Of a stretch of 40,160 nucleotides of DNA, positions 9,601-21,517 are shown one piece after another. This stretch comes from Lingula anatina (taxonomy: Eukaryota > Brachiopoda > Lingulata > Lingulida > Lingulidae): positions 411,938-452,097 of the forward strand of contig NW_019775269.1 of NCBI RefSeq assembly GCF_001039355.2. Reading direction: 5' to 3'. The stretch's first letter is position 1; every line of letters begins with the position of its first letter. Below the pieces are notes generated by a model, which saw nothing but the letters and a program-made list of their open reading frames with translations, did not search any database and was not told where the DNA came from. The translations under genes were made by a program, and so were the position numbers.

Positions 9601-12213
9601 CATTAATACTTATGCAAAAGGCTGTATGTAAAGCTTTTCCAAGATCATTTTTTAAATTATGCTTGGCTTAGTGAAAGCTATTACAATCTCTTACCATTAT
9701 GGCCTGACTGATCTTAATATATTTTTTTACACAACTTAATATTTAAACCTTTAAAACAGTCATACCTAAGTAAAACAATGCATATCATTAAAATTTTTTG
9801 CATTAGATAAAAATGTAACAATAGCTCTCAATGCCTTTTTATATATTATACAAAGCCAAGAAAAAGTAGCTGTATTGAAGATGTAATATTCTATTTAATA
9901 AAGAAAGGTGCTATTTTTATTCAGAACATTCCATGTGTGATTTCAAGAAAAAGACAAGCTTCGAAAAGACATGTAAATAAATATATAAATTGCAACCAAA
10001 CACAAAACCTCTTAGTTTTGTCAAAAAATACTGATGATATTCATCTAGGTCTATATACAATACACGTGATGTACGTCATAAATACAGGTGGGTTGAGCGA
10101 GTACAGGCAACTGTCTTCTATACTGTGACAAATTGCCATTTTAGCTCATATATTAGCACACAAGAGTAATCAGCACATAACATCCATCATATCATTTATC
10201 CCTCTTGTCAATACTAAACAAGATCTTGAGGATAACTAGTGATTGTGATGATTCTCTATGTTCTGTTGTGTTATAGGCCTGTTCTACTAGGGACAAGTTT
10301 GCTGTTGTACCCTGGGGCAGTGGCAATAACATCTTGTGATATTTTCTGTAGACAATGAAAATGTGTTACATGCTGAGGCTACTTCCTGGGGTTTATATTG
10401 GGGAATTTGACTGGGAGGGAGACAGGGCGATCACTGATTAGACTGTTGCAAAAAATCATCAGAACTCTTATAGATCTATTTTTCTGGGCACCTGCATGGG
10501 CTCTTTTCAACAACCAGTCAGGTGGAGGACGTAGTTGCTCTTGAAGTCACTTTTCACCCATCTTATTAGAGCTCCTAACCACTTATTCTTGGTTGCTGGC
10601 TATCAAACCCACGGACTAATAAGTGACATCACATGCAAAAAGCAAGCCGTCAACCCACACACCTCTACTTCAAGTTTAATCACAACACTATATAAGCTTG
10701 CCGTGTGAGAAATTTATCTAAGGCCTTATTTAATGACTGGCCTCACCTGCAAATAAGTCACAGCACAATATATGCCAACTGGAAGATGCAGGTGCACATC
10801 AACACATCATTTTTTTTTCAGACCTTAGTTAAACTTTAGTAGGAGAAGACATGTATAAGGCACAACAATGCAACAGTACATATATCGAATGTTGTAAACA
10901 AACTCCGTAAATTTTTATCTCCGTTGACAGCGTTTTTTCTGTCAACGCTTTGTAATAATTGGTATGGCACTGATAAATACAATTCATACCAGTCAGATCC
11001 GATATTTTCGTGGGCCTACCCCGGAGAATACACCTGAGACTAGTGCCTAGCCGGTGACTAATGCTGTGATAACGTGGACGCCCGGTGAGACACGGAAAGA
11101 TTGAAATGGCTGAGATTTATCACATGTAAAATCTCGATTAAACATTCACCTTACAAAAAATAATTCAAGCCACTAAAAATCCAACTACTACAAAAATCAT
11201 TGTTTCTCATCTTTCCTCTCCATCCTGTGCACTTACCACTAGTTTCCTTTCCTATTGTTTCAAAATATCAGCTTTCTACAGTGTAGTTGTTCATCCACCT
11301 CACAGTGTAAACTTCTCCACATGGCGGCCCTTGTTTGAACACTCGGTCACGTGTTAGTGCTGACACCTGGCGACAGCTTATATTACAGATGTGTTTGTGG
11401 CGCTCGTTGAGATGGGAACTTACTTCTTGAAGTTTATTCAACAAATGCTCTCTTTTGATTAAATAATGCAATGTAGTTTTGTATTATATCCATTTTTTAA
11501 TTAAAACAGTTGTCCCTGACTGCATCTTTGATACTGACGACTCGTGGTACATTGTGCCTTATGTCAATTTTATTTCTAATCAATCTACGGTCGGGCCTAT
11601 CAAACTACTATATTCGTCTCATGGGTCCTAGATTCAATACACTAAGCCCAAATGATTTTCTATATCAAATTTATACAACAGTGCTGATCTCTAACAGTGA
11701 TAACACAAAGCAATAAAGGTTCCCAGTGTGTATCATTTTATTATTTTACAATGTTCCGTTTGAAGTTTTAAATTTTGTACCTTATTATCATATGTACATT
11801 CAGTTGTTTTTTATATTATGTGTACAAGTATCATCCAATTTAAACTACAAATGTGTTAGAAACAAACATCAGCACACAATACTAAAATAAAAATATTACT
11901 TCATAAACATACTGTATTTACAGCGAAACAAACATGCCAAACAGATATGCATTACTTCGGCTATCAAGATTTTTTAGAAATAGCATATCATGCAATGGCT
12001 CACATTCAGACAGAACGGAAAAACAGCTGCAAAATTTAGATAACCAAACTTCATTGAATATTCTTTAAAATTATATTATCAGTCTACTTTGCTTTGATCA
12101 TACAAACCAAAATTATGACTTGTCCATACTTTTGGTTACAAATAAATTGCGAACCCATGAATCTACTGACCAAACCAAAATTAACTAGCATACAAAATGT
12201 TGATAAGACATGT
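6601..12213. other. Long gene-free AT-rich interval
   Basis: No open frame in these 5.6 kb has a recognisable domain, and none chains into a credible spliced model. One ambiguous base (N) is at 8104. A 9 bp perfect stem (CGTTGACAG at 10922-10930 with CTGTCAACG at 10939-10947, T-rich loop) is the only clear local structure. The part next to 12213 may contain distal 3'-UTR of the ZNF143-like gene. A richer patch near 11280-11470 could be a promoter or first exon but is not supported further. Confidence 0.5.
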
Positions 12214-12223
12214 TTTATTTATT
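12214..12223 (-). terminator. Poly(A) signal candidate for the ZNF143-like gene
   Basis: On the minus strand two overlapping AATAAA hexamers lie about 130 bases past the stop codon at 12355-12357. They are the nearest good polyadenylation signals; longer 3'-UTR forms remain possible because more such hexamers occur further on. Confidence 0.4.
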
Positions 12224-12354
12224 TTTCCGATATGTTCAAGTTTAAACAGTTACATCAGTTTTTTAGTTTTCACATTCAAGTTATCCAAGAATACCCAGAT
12301 ACTTTCTTTGCTGCTGTGCATGTTTATTATTATTATTTTTTTAATTTACTAAGC

Positions 12355-15300
12355 CTAGTCTTCAGTAAAACCAGTGAGACTTTCTACTGCATCAATTGCA
12401 GTGTCACTGGCAGAAGTGGCCACCACTACAGATTCTGTTGAGGTTTCACCCCTCGTGTCTATGACAACCCCCAGAGTGTCCTGTGTGGGCTCTGCTGATG
12501 ACTGGGCTGGAGTCACCCCACTGTGGACAACCACACTGTCAGCAGCCACAAGATCTGTGCTCTCGTGTTGTTGTTGTTGCTGTTGTTGTTGCTGCTGCTG
12601 CTGCAGAGTTTGAGACTGGTCTGGAAATGGGGGTGGTTGATTCTGCTGACATAATTGCTGAAAGAAATAATTCTACATGTAACTTTTGTGTGATCAGCAT
12701 AGAAAATTACTTTTATAACAAGATGGAGAAATATATATTTATTCTGTCCAGTACCCAGCACTCTTTTTTTTTTTTTCAACATATTTTTACCACCATATCA
12801 TTTTTACAGCGACACTCAGATGTTACTTTTTCCATTACCTTTAGCAGTTCCAGTTGAGCAGGGTCTGTGACTACAAAGATCTGTTCCCCTGGGGTCACCC
12901 CAGGGGTCAGCTGAGTAATAGAGGCCTGAGTAACCTGGGGGGCGGCCTGCCCAGCACTAGGCAGAGAGTGGCTGATATAGGTCATTCCCTCAGAACTTAC
13001 AATGGTGATCTAAAAATGAAAATAGCTTTCATTTAGTATCTGTTCAGTATTAGGTATTTGTAGAAATAATAGATTTCTAATAATCTGAGCATTGCAACTT
13101 ACTTTAGGTACCTTTTTTTAAAATCTGATTATTTAAAGTAGTATAAAATGAATATGAATTGAAAGCTACACTTGCAGGCCAAACCATACCTGCTGAGTAT
13201 CTGCTGTGTTGATCACCAAATTGCCCTCCCCATCTTCCTGTGTGGCACCTTCTTCAACCACCTGCTGAACACTACCTTCCTGGGCTGGTAAGCTGAACTG
13301 TATACGGGCCCTCTTCTCTGGAGGTTGCTCTTCACCTGAAACCAGTTCTTTATACAGTAAACCAATGATCAGATAAAAAGGAGACAATTACAAGTATTTT
13401 GTTTTTTGACTATAACTTTTATTTTAAGTCCACATCATTAATAACAACTGAATCAATACTTAAATAAGCAAATGTTAATGTCATTAAGTGGTGCCCAACA
13501 AAATTTCAACTAACGTCAATGGAAAGTTTCACTTTTAGAAAAACTTCAAATCTAAAAACCAGAATGTTTTTTTATATTTACATGATGCCTGTGTAACTAT
13601 TTATCATTAAAATCTTCACTAATTATCCAAAGTTTAAAAAAAAAATGAAGCATTGTGATTCACAGTAATTTGTTTTACAATGACATCATGACATGGCACA
13701 TCCGATTATGAAATGACTTACTTCCACCCCCCATACCCTGCTGGACCAAGATCTGCTCCCCTTCCACTACATCCCCATCCTCCCCATGGACTGTTCTCTT
13801 GTGCATGGCCAAAGTGGACGTCTGCCTGTATGTCTTCCCACAGTGGTTGCACACATAAGGCTTGTTATGTGTATGGACAACATGGTGTTTGTACAGACTA
13901 CTGTATTCTGTGAAACGTTTTCCACACCCGAGCACTGTGCATACATAGGGCTTCTCTCCTGGAAATAAAGAACATTTGCTGCTAAATGCAATCATCTTTT
14001 AGATTCACATGGATTCCTTTCTCAAACAAACAAGTTGTGTTTTTGCACTCAGTTCATATCAGTTTTCTTTATAAACACACATTCATCAAAACCCATGGAT
14101 AATAATTTGAATACTACCCAATCTTTTTTTTTCCAAGTAAAACTTCACTGGTTCTCTGTTTAATTCTCACTCTCTTTTTTGGTATTGTAATATACCTGTG
14201 TGTATCCTTATATGATTCTTGTAATTGGTGGCACTGGCAAAAGATCTCCCACATCCTGCCTCATTACAGATGTATGGACGTTCTCCTGTGTGGGTTCGGA
14301 TGTGAACTTTACGAATGTTAGATGTGGTAAAAGAGCGGTCACAACCTTCGAATGGACACTTGAATGGTCTCTCTCCTGCAAGAGCAGAGAAAACTTGAAA
14401 CAAATATCATATAAGTTTGTTCAATAAGGATAAAACATTTCACGTGATTATAATACTTTCAAATGAGTGAATGTTTTTAGTCATTTAATAGAATTAGAAA
14501 CAGGAGTATATATAAATCAAATTCTGGAACATATAAGGTAAAAAATTAAAAGACTAAAAGATGGTGTAGTCTCACCCTGGGGCCTTTTACTAAGTTATGA
14601 CCTGGATAGACTGGTCACATCATTTAGTGTCATACAGCTATAAATAGTCTCCATTAGAACACCCATTAGTATTTGAATTTTTCACCACATAAGTTCCAGT
14701 TCTATTTATGTTATTGATCACAGATTAGTTAAGATTTATGTATATTATTGTATGGTATGGACCTGTATGTGTTCGGACATGTTTCTGCAAATCACCGGAA
14801 GTCTTGAAGGCTTTATCACACAGTTCCTCAGGACATTTATATGGTTTTTCACCAGTATGTACACGCAGATGACTCTTAAGACCATAACCTGTAGCAAAGG
14901 CCTTGTCACAGCCTTTGAATTCACACCTGAAAGGTCTATCACCTGTATGTGTCCGTACATGCACCTAGAGAAAAAAAAAATTATTATTATACTTGTCTAA
15001 GTTAATTAACATTACAGTCTTCAAAAACAAACATTTTCCTGGCAAAAAAAGGACACGTAAAAATTTAAAAAGTTGTACCTCAAACTACCAATGCAATTAT
15101 TAAGGGACTTCATGCATTCTATACATTGAAATAAAATACATTTCAAGGCACATTATCTGTTAAGTAAGATTCAAGGTGACATTTTAAGACCAAACAAGGT
15201 CAAATTCCACCACTTCCATTGAGATGAAATGTACAGGCACACTCAGACTTAAACCAAGTAGCATGAAAAAGTCTACCTTTAAGTGATGTTGGGTGGTATA

Positions 15301-18300
15301 AATTCTCCCACAACCTTCATAGTTACACTTGAAGCCCCTTGCCAATGTGTTCTGCCCATCCTGTACCACAGTCTGAAAATCAAAGACAAAAGTAGGTTAA
15401 TTTTATTGTGTATATGTATGAGACCCTTGGCACTATAAACATAATCAATTCATTTACATATATTTTCTTGAAATAAAAGACAATAATTTGTTTATTTCAT
15501 TGTATACGAATAAGTGGCATTGATGAGAAAATATCACTTCCATTGACCTTCGCAATTAACACAAGTATCATGATCTCAATACCTCACCACAAATCAACAC
15601 ACACAGTCTACACATACCACAATAGTTTGTCCATCTTTCTCCTCTTGGGATGTGACCACACCTGGGCCAACACCAAGACCCTGCTGAACTTCCTGAAATA
15701 ATATAACAGAGACTGAAATAACAGACAGTTAAAATTTCCATCGAGGGAGACACCACTGTAAAATGTAAATAACAGATTATCATGCAAGGTCTTATACTTC
15801 TCTTCAAGTGCTTGAGTGAGTTTGAAAATGAATAGCCCCTACAATGTAGATGATGGTAATCCCTTACTTTATTTTACAGTTATTGACAGTAAATAACAAA
15901 AGAATATATCACTGACTTATCAAGTAAAATATTTTAGATGGAAATTCAGAATTTGAACATAACTTGGCATAATTTACATGCAGCCCAAAACTTTGAACAT
16001 CAAATCCAAAGAGATATCATCACACTTAATCTAAATTTGGAAAAAAAAATTGAAAAAAAGTAAACCAATGTTAAAATTCCACTTTTTCCACACCTGTTGT
16101 CCAAACTGGTCAAGTCCAAGTCCAGACGTTGGATCAATTGTACTGGCTCCCTCTGCAAAAAGATTCTCGGTGGCTCCTTGGGCAATGTATGCAGTGGTGC
16201 CATCTTCCAACTGTATAGCATGCAAACCTTCTGTAAACAACATGTGCAACTGTGTTACATGCAGGTAAGGCAAAATTATCAAGTGCCATCTTATCAGTAA
16301 TAATTCTATTTATATCAAATCGTTCAATGGCACCCTTCCATACCCAATTCTGAAAATGCTTGTCCATATAATGACGCTTCTTCCAATTACAGAATGTTTT
16401 TAGGAGATAAGTAAACAAATATATGAAATTACAACAGCTACAGACTGAAAACTGAACTGCCATATAAATACGCAACTGGGGGATCACAAAAGTACAAACC
16501 AATTTAAGTACTTCCTATTCAGAAAAATGTCAATCCTTAAAGAAAATAATAAATGTACAAGGTGCAATAACTACTCTCAGAATATATATTAACATTAAAA
16601 TATAGTAGTCTCATGAATAATGATTATACGAGACAAGGAACTCAATTTATGTATCAATAAAGATATGCTAGCTAGTTGCTATATCATCATACCTGTGCTG
16701 CCTTTGGGTGTATGGTGAATGTAAGCAGTGGTGCCATCTTCTAATTGCACTGCCTGGCCCTCTTCAAAACGCAACTGGTCACCAGATCCTGGAAAGTAAA
16801 CATATTTTGCAACAACACTGAACATGAACAATGATTTACAAAAATTTTTAACTGTTTACAATAGCATTTTCACCTGAACTGATAGACAAACCTTGCCATG
16901 GTAAAGCAGATTTATTATTTACTTAATAATGTCAGTCAAACACATCCACCACCTATGGACCTTGGTGACTTGAATGGTGATTTTGCTTCAGATTTGACTG
17001 ATTTTATTATTATTTAGTCTCTTAGTAAAGAATAATTCTATTTCATCATCCTATCTAGAGACCATGAAAAACATTGATCATAGTAAACTTTACCATCTTC
17101 CGTCTTTTCTGTCACTGCTTGCACTACTGCTGTGGTTCCATCTGACAACTGAACAGTCTCCCCAGCTACCAAACGGGCATCTGGAATATTTAGAAAATGA
17201 AGCTATCAGATAAAACACTACATATCTGATAACAAAAATGAAGCATTATGCAATAAGTAAAAAACTCTAACACCTAGTCTAAGTAAAATCTCTACCCTTT
17301 GATATCCCTTGCTGTATGATGGCCGTGGTCCCATCTGGTAAGGTGACAGTTTGTAGCTGGCCTTCCTGGCCTCCTGCTCCAGAACCATTCTAGAATGAAA
17401 AAATACCTATATTACCATTGTTTATTATGGCTGATGTACTCAGGTTTATCTAATACTATACCCTGAAAATCACAATACTTAGCAACCATTTACTACAGCC
17501 ATGCTCATAAGTGCTGCTGTAGAAAGTGCTATGTAAAAACATGACGGACCACAGCATAGAAGACAAAATAAGGTGGGGGAGGGGGTGTGTGTGAATGCAA
17601 CCCCATTTCTATACTGAATGCAACCCCGTTTCCCAAACAAATTTTATCAAGCCCCAGCCTTCCCAAATAAGAAATAGGAAGAAAGGATTTGCTCGGAGGC
17701 CCAAATATTCCATGTGTAATTTACTTTGCTTTTCACTGTAAGGTTGAGGGGCTTACAATAAGGATGGACATTTTTTGACCAGGCAACTCTTCATTCTTTT
17801 AAATCATCCTTCTAGAAGCCATTTTAAGCACTCATCCCACTTACCGCTTGGGTCTGTAACAGTAGGCTGATCACCTGTTGATCTGTGCTTGATGTACTTG
17901 GAACTACTTTCTGCTCCAACAAACATGTACTGCCATCGTCTTCTTCCATGCTGACCTGTGTTTTGCTGAAACATAAAACACAAATCTGTGAGATAAAGGC
18001 TAATGCAGAAGAAATCTTAAGTGCTAAGACAAATTTATGAAAAACTCACACTGTTAAACTCGTCAAATAGCAGCTTATTACATGTGGAGGATTTGGAAAC
18101 TTTTTCTTGGTTGTAAAACAGCAAATTTCAATTAGATATTTTACAACTCTGTGTAATACAAACAAAAAAACTTAAATAATTGTAAATTAACATAATACAT
18201 ACATACAAAATCAACATGCATTCGAGTAGTAGTCTAGCTATTTAACATAGTACATAATCTAAAATGGAATGACCTGTCAAAAATTCAGTCACACAAAATA

Positions 18301-19351
18301 ACAATAATAATAAAAAGATAGCAATAAATTAATCTAGGAAATTATTACAGACTACTATAAGCTCTCATATGGTAGTAATTGAGGCAGGATGCCATAACAA
18401 GCTAAAACCTGAAACACTGAAATAAATAGTGTCTTCAACCTCAAAATAATCAGGTTTAAGATTTTCAGCTGCTTGAGATGCAAGCCTCCAAGGAGAGTAG
18501 ACATGCTTGACTGCAGACCAGGGGCGGATTGAGGCGGTCTTCTGGGTCTTCTGGAAGACGGTCAAATTTCTTAGTTTATATTGATGAGTACCTAATTTTT
18601 TCCGTCGGAAGACGGTCAAAAAATGGAGGATGGATCACCAAAGATAATGTGGAAGACTGTCAGAAAATATCTCTGGATCCGCCCCAACTGCTTCAATTAA
18701 AACAATTAAATGCCAGGTGTTATTGCCCTTTTGGAGCAATATGACTTCAGATAGGCAGACAGCTCCACTTTTGTCTACACAGAGAGCATTTTTTTAGCCA
18801 AGTCGATGTGAATTTCAAAAACCAAAACAATAGCGCCATGATCTCACTATGCTGTCTCCGTGCACCAATTAAACAAGAAATATTCAAAAGTTGATCATCC
18901 CAAGCAGTTTAACAGTCCTGTTTCAAGAACTAAGGTGTCTTTACTCTTATATCTGAAACTAGCAGACGAAAAATTCGACCGGCTGCAAGCATGATAAACC
19001 GGGTACAGTCAACGTCGGAGTGAAAACAACTTTTTGAAAGAACGAAAATCCACATACACAGCCCTGAGACATCTTTAAAGAAGGATTCTTCAATACTGAA
19101 TGTTCTGGTCTCTCAAACATGTTTTAAAGTACTAAAAGCCCTAAAGTTTCAGAGGACTCTAGTTCTGCCCTACACTTCGGTTGGGAACATGGGAAATATT
19201 ACCAATGAACACTGGGAACTTACCCAAAAGTCAACACTCCAAGACCGCCATGCAATGCAGCTGGCTGCCGGAAGTGCGTCATGGCAGTGTTTGAATTTTC
19301 AGATGTATTGGCTTGAACAAGACTGAAAGATGTGATTTCAAGTTTAGTCAT
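12355..19351 (-). CDS. ZNF143: ZNF143/ZNF76-type seven-zinc-finger transcription factor (complete, 14 coding exons)
   Basis: Orthologue of the activator that binds SBS/Staf promoter elements of snRNA and mRNA genes and acts in the nucleus. Coding exons in order of translation: 19351-19224, 17965-17845, 17389-17296, 17180-17094, 16788-16693, 16230-16094, 15692-15618, 15372-15277, 14964-14763, 14375-14196, 13958-13722, 13335-13190, 13009-12839, 12657-12355. All junctions keep frame (2073 nt, 690 aa). Residues about 84-221 carry four acidic-hydrophobic repeats of the form VQLxDGTTAxI, one per exon (3-6), as in the vertebrate activation domain. Seven C2H2 fingers span about 262-463, with HTGERPF/HTGEKPY linkers. 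PPEKRARI near 489 is a possible nuclear localisation signal. The last exon has a 12-Gln run. The exon 9 donor is the weak GTCCAT. The start is uncertain: M1 at 19351, M24 at 19282, or an upstream exon joined at the TTTCAG acceptor at 19323. ZNF76 is the vertebrate paralogue, so this may be the single pre-duplication gene. Confidence 0.95.
12552..12603 (-). repeat. Polyglutamine-coding CAG/CAA run
   Basis: Twelve consecutive Gln codons (mixed CAG and CAA) in the last exon of the ZNF143-like gene, just before [10 protein letters not shown]. The interrupted codon mix should make it fairly stable. I am not aware of a comparable run in the vertebrate protein, so it is probably lineage-specific. 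Confidence 0.85.
18519..18687. mobile_element. hAT-like MITE in intron 1 of the ZNF143-like gene
   Basis: The left end CAGGGGCGGATTGAG and the right end CTGGATCCGCCCC are near inverted complements and resemble the CAGGGGCGGATCCAG termini common in hAT elements. The body (~165 bp) contains repeated TCTTCTGG/GAAGACGGTC motifs and can fold back. The open frame across it is not a gene. An 8 bp target duplication is not evident (the flanks CTGCAGAC and CTGCTTCA agree only in part), so the element is decayed. Confidence 0.55.
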
Positions 19352-19559
19352 TATTTTAAATACCTCAAACTTACGTGGACTCACTATTAGAGGGGCAGGT
19401 TGACTGAAAATAAATCAGTTCTGTGAAAATGTTGAAATTTACGTATTTAACCACAGACAGTACCGCTAAGTGTCAGCACCTGTTTCTTCAAACAAGATAG
19501 GCCACTCAGATTTGAACTTAAAAGTGCAGCTTGTTATCAGTTGATGTTGGCGGCGAATT
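19352..19559. promoter_or_regulatory. Putative shared (divergent) promoter interval
   Basis: The 208 bases between the ZNF143-like start codon and a divergent ATG at 19560 should hold the ZNF143 5'-UTR and core promoter. On the minus strand, TTATTTTCAG ending at 19404 and CCAC|GTAAGT at 19373 look like an acceptor and donor, so a tiny 5'-UTR exon (19373-19403) is possible. No TATA box is obvious. Confidence 0.3.
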
Positions 19560-19718
19560 ATGGATTTTTGGGGAACAGAAGTCAGCTTTCACTTAATGTT
19601 TGCTATTAAGAGACAGATCAGTAGATGTAATACAGAAAAACTTCGGAAATTTCGTAGGCGAATTTCTCCAGGTCTAATTAACGTTATAACCCAAATCCCC
19701 AATAAAAACCTAGGGTAG
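19560..19718 (+). CDS. Short divergent ORF, possible first exon (unrecognised)
   Basis: ATG at 19560 opens a 52-codon frame beginning MDFWGTEVSFHLMFAIKRQI and ending basic (KLRKFRRR) before a TAG. It points away from the ZNF143-like gene. Possible donors inside it (after ATCA, AGAT or CCAG) all leave phase 1. I recognise no family. It could be a first exon of a spliced gene, a short peptide, or chance. Confidence 0.25.
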   Translation: MDFWGTEVSFHLMFAIKRQISRCNTEKLRKFRRRISPGLINVITQIPNKNLG

Positions 19719-20525
19719 GCTATGGGAAACCGGGGCTTGTTGGACCCCGGGGTAAGTTGCCCCACGCCAATATTTGAAAAGTAACTACGAGGTAAAAAAA
19801 TTGATCGCACAATCTTGTAAAGTGACCGTATCCAACAATGCCAAGAAAGCGTCGGTTATAAAAAAAAATGTCACTTATGCTGTGAGATCAAATGATATTT
19901 TCTGCATCTAAAAGTAACTTGATTAAAGTTTGTAAAAATATTTGCATAGGCTTAATAAAGTATATGTATAGAGCATTAAATTAAAGCTAATTGTTTCAGT
20001 TTTCACAGAAATGTATCATCGTAGTCGTTGCTAGCATTAAAAAAGGCTGCAAATATATCAAAATACCTTAAAATAAGAAAAAATGCGCACCTAGCTGGGG
20101 CTACATGTAGATGGACCTCTTGACTCGAGGCAAGTTAGACCCTCATATACACCACAATCCTTTGCACCCCCCTCCCCACCCTCCCCCCGGTCATTGTCAG
20201 GTGCGGTTTTTGTCAAATAGCGACCCATCTGGAATTATGTTTGCAAAATAATGACGTTGCCTTTGTAGCTAAATTATTGGCGCTTGTTTTCAAACCGGTT
20301 TTGTTGCTCTTACTCATTCTCAGTTGACTCTACAAGGCCATACTAGTAATAAGCTGTCTATCTGGGCCAACTAGCCCTGGTCTCATCTGTTATTTACAAA
20401 TAATTTTTCTCATTGTGTGAGTGGTGTGTGGAAGTTGCCTTTGTTTGTCTATCATTGTGTAGTAACGTGTAGTGTTGCTTTTCTGTATGAAATGAAGTAT
20501 TTATAAAAACTTACTTTTCCTTCAG

Positions 20526-20642
20526 TCAACGTCAAAAGTCCCACAGGCAGTACAAATTAATAACCTGCAAACACCAGTGTTACAGCTGCCTCCACCACAC
20601 CACACCGAGCCCCACCCCGACCCATGCATTTTCACTTCATAA
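20526..20642 (+). CDS. Possible terminal coding exon (unrecognised)
   Basis: A good acceptor (TTTTCCTTCAG to 20525) is followed by an open frame of 38 codons (STSKVPQAVQINNLQTPVLQ, then a His/Pro-rich end PPPHHTEPHPDPCIFTS), a TAA at 20640-20642, and AATAAA at 20654-20659. Acceptor, frame and poly(A) signal together suggest a last exon, but the upstream exon is unknown. The phase does not match the donors in the ORF at 19560 unless this exon is read in another frame. Confidence 0.25.
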   Translation, partial: STSKVPQAVQINNLQTPVLQLPPPHHTEPHPDPCIFTS

Positions 20643-20659
20643 GGCCCTAAACGAATAAA

Positions 20660-21417
20660 TTCTTAAAATCAACAAAACTGTTATTAAAATGGCGTGGGCA
20701 CTCTCAGTTCACGTTATTTAATTAATTTCATTTTAGTTAGAATTCTGCAGGAGCTGTGAACATAGAACAACATGTGCCAAGAAAATTTTTTATTTCAATA
20801 ACGAGTCGTACTCTTAAGTGTGTAGGCCTGCTATTTTTTGCTCAGCATCAGAGGCCACATCAGAAGTGATAAGTTTTACACATTAAAAACTACTTATTTC
20901 AAGATAGGTGGGTACTCATGAAACTTGTTTGATGGGTCCTAGTTTCTTTGCTTACTGGGACCTACGTCAACAGGCATGTAAATGATGTCTATATCAGTTA
21001 CACCATTGGCCCAGGTCGTTGCCTGCTTAACACCGTGTCGTCGATGTCGTCGCACACGAGTTAATAAAAAGATTTTACATTCATATATTTCTCAATAGGG
21101 GGCGCGATATCGGTGTTCATATTCTGTTCATATTACATTCCCCGTGCAACAGGTTTTCGTGCTTTCGAAATAAAGCTTTCGGTGCACAGAAAACGGTCTG
21201 TAAGGAATGCAGCCGTCCGTGGTTACATGTGACATCAGGCGTAGATTTATAGTTACAAAAGGAAGTCAAGGATTGCCATTCAGATAGGTATTGATTGTTA
21301 ATGGAAGCGACGAAAGTAGGGCATATCATTTTTAACTGTCGCACCGGGCGTTGAGTGTATGAAAGACAATGCAGGGAGGCGGGCCAGTACAATATGATCA
21401 ACTCTTTGCAGAGATTA
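20660..21417. other. Gene-free spacer upstream of the tetraspanin
   Basis: No supportable coding or RNA feature is visible. The minus-strand open frame at 21117-21467 overlaps the tetraspanin promoter and lacks any known motif. Confidence 0.5.
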
Positions 21418-21419
21418 GG

Positions 21420-21428
21420 TATATAAAC
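21420..21428 (+). promoter_or_regulatory. TATA box of the tetraspanin gene
   Basis: GGTATATAAACAGG places a strong TATA element about 90 bases upstream of the tetraspanin ATG, leaving room for a transcription start near 21450 and a short leader. It is the clearest core promoter in the window. Confidence 0.6.
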
Positions 21429-21517
21429 AGGCCTCTCATGACGACAGTAGTCGTAAACGCTATACACCGATAAATAAGTTCTACGACAAAGGCCACGCCC
21501 TGGTAGTACAAGTAGTA

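Noticed and set aside
10922-10947. 9 bp stem-loop considered as an RNA gene or histone-type stem-loop
   Set aside because: The sequence does not match any stem-loop consensus I know, and no RNA gene signals flank it.
11268-11471. Minus-strand frame with an internal AAGAA|GTAAGT donor, possibly a first exon
   Set aside because: Only one splice site supports it and no downstream exon was found, so it is not listed as a gene.
21117-21467. A 116-codon minus-strand frame upstream of the tetraspanin
   Set aside because: It overlaps the TATA box and leader, and has no known motif or matching splice pattern.
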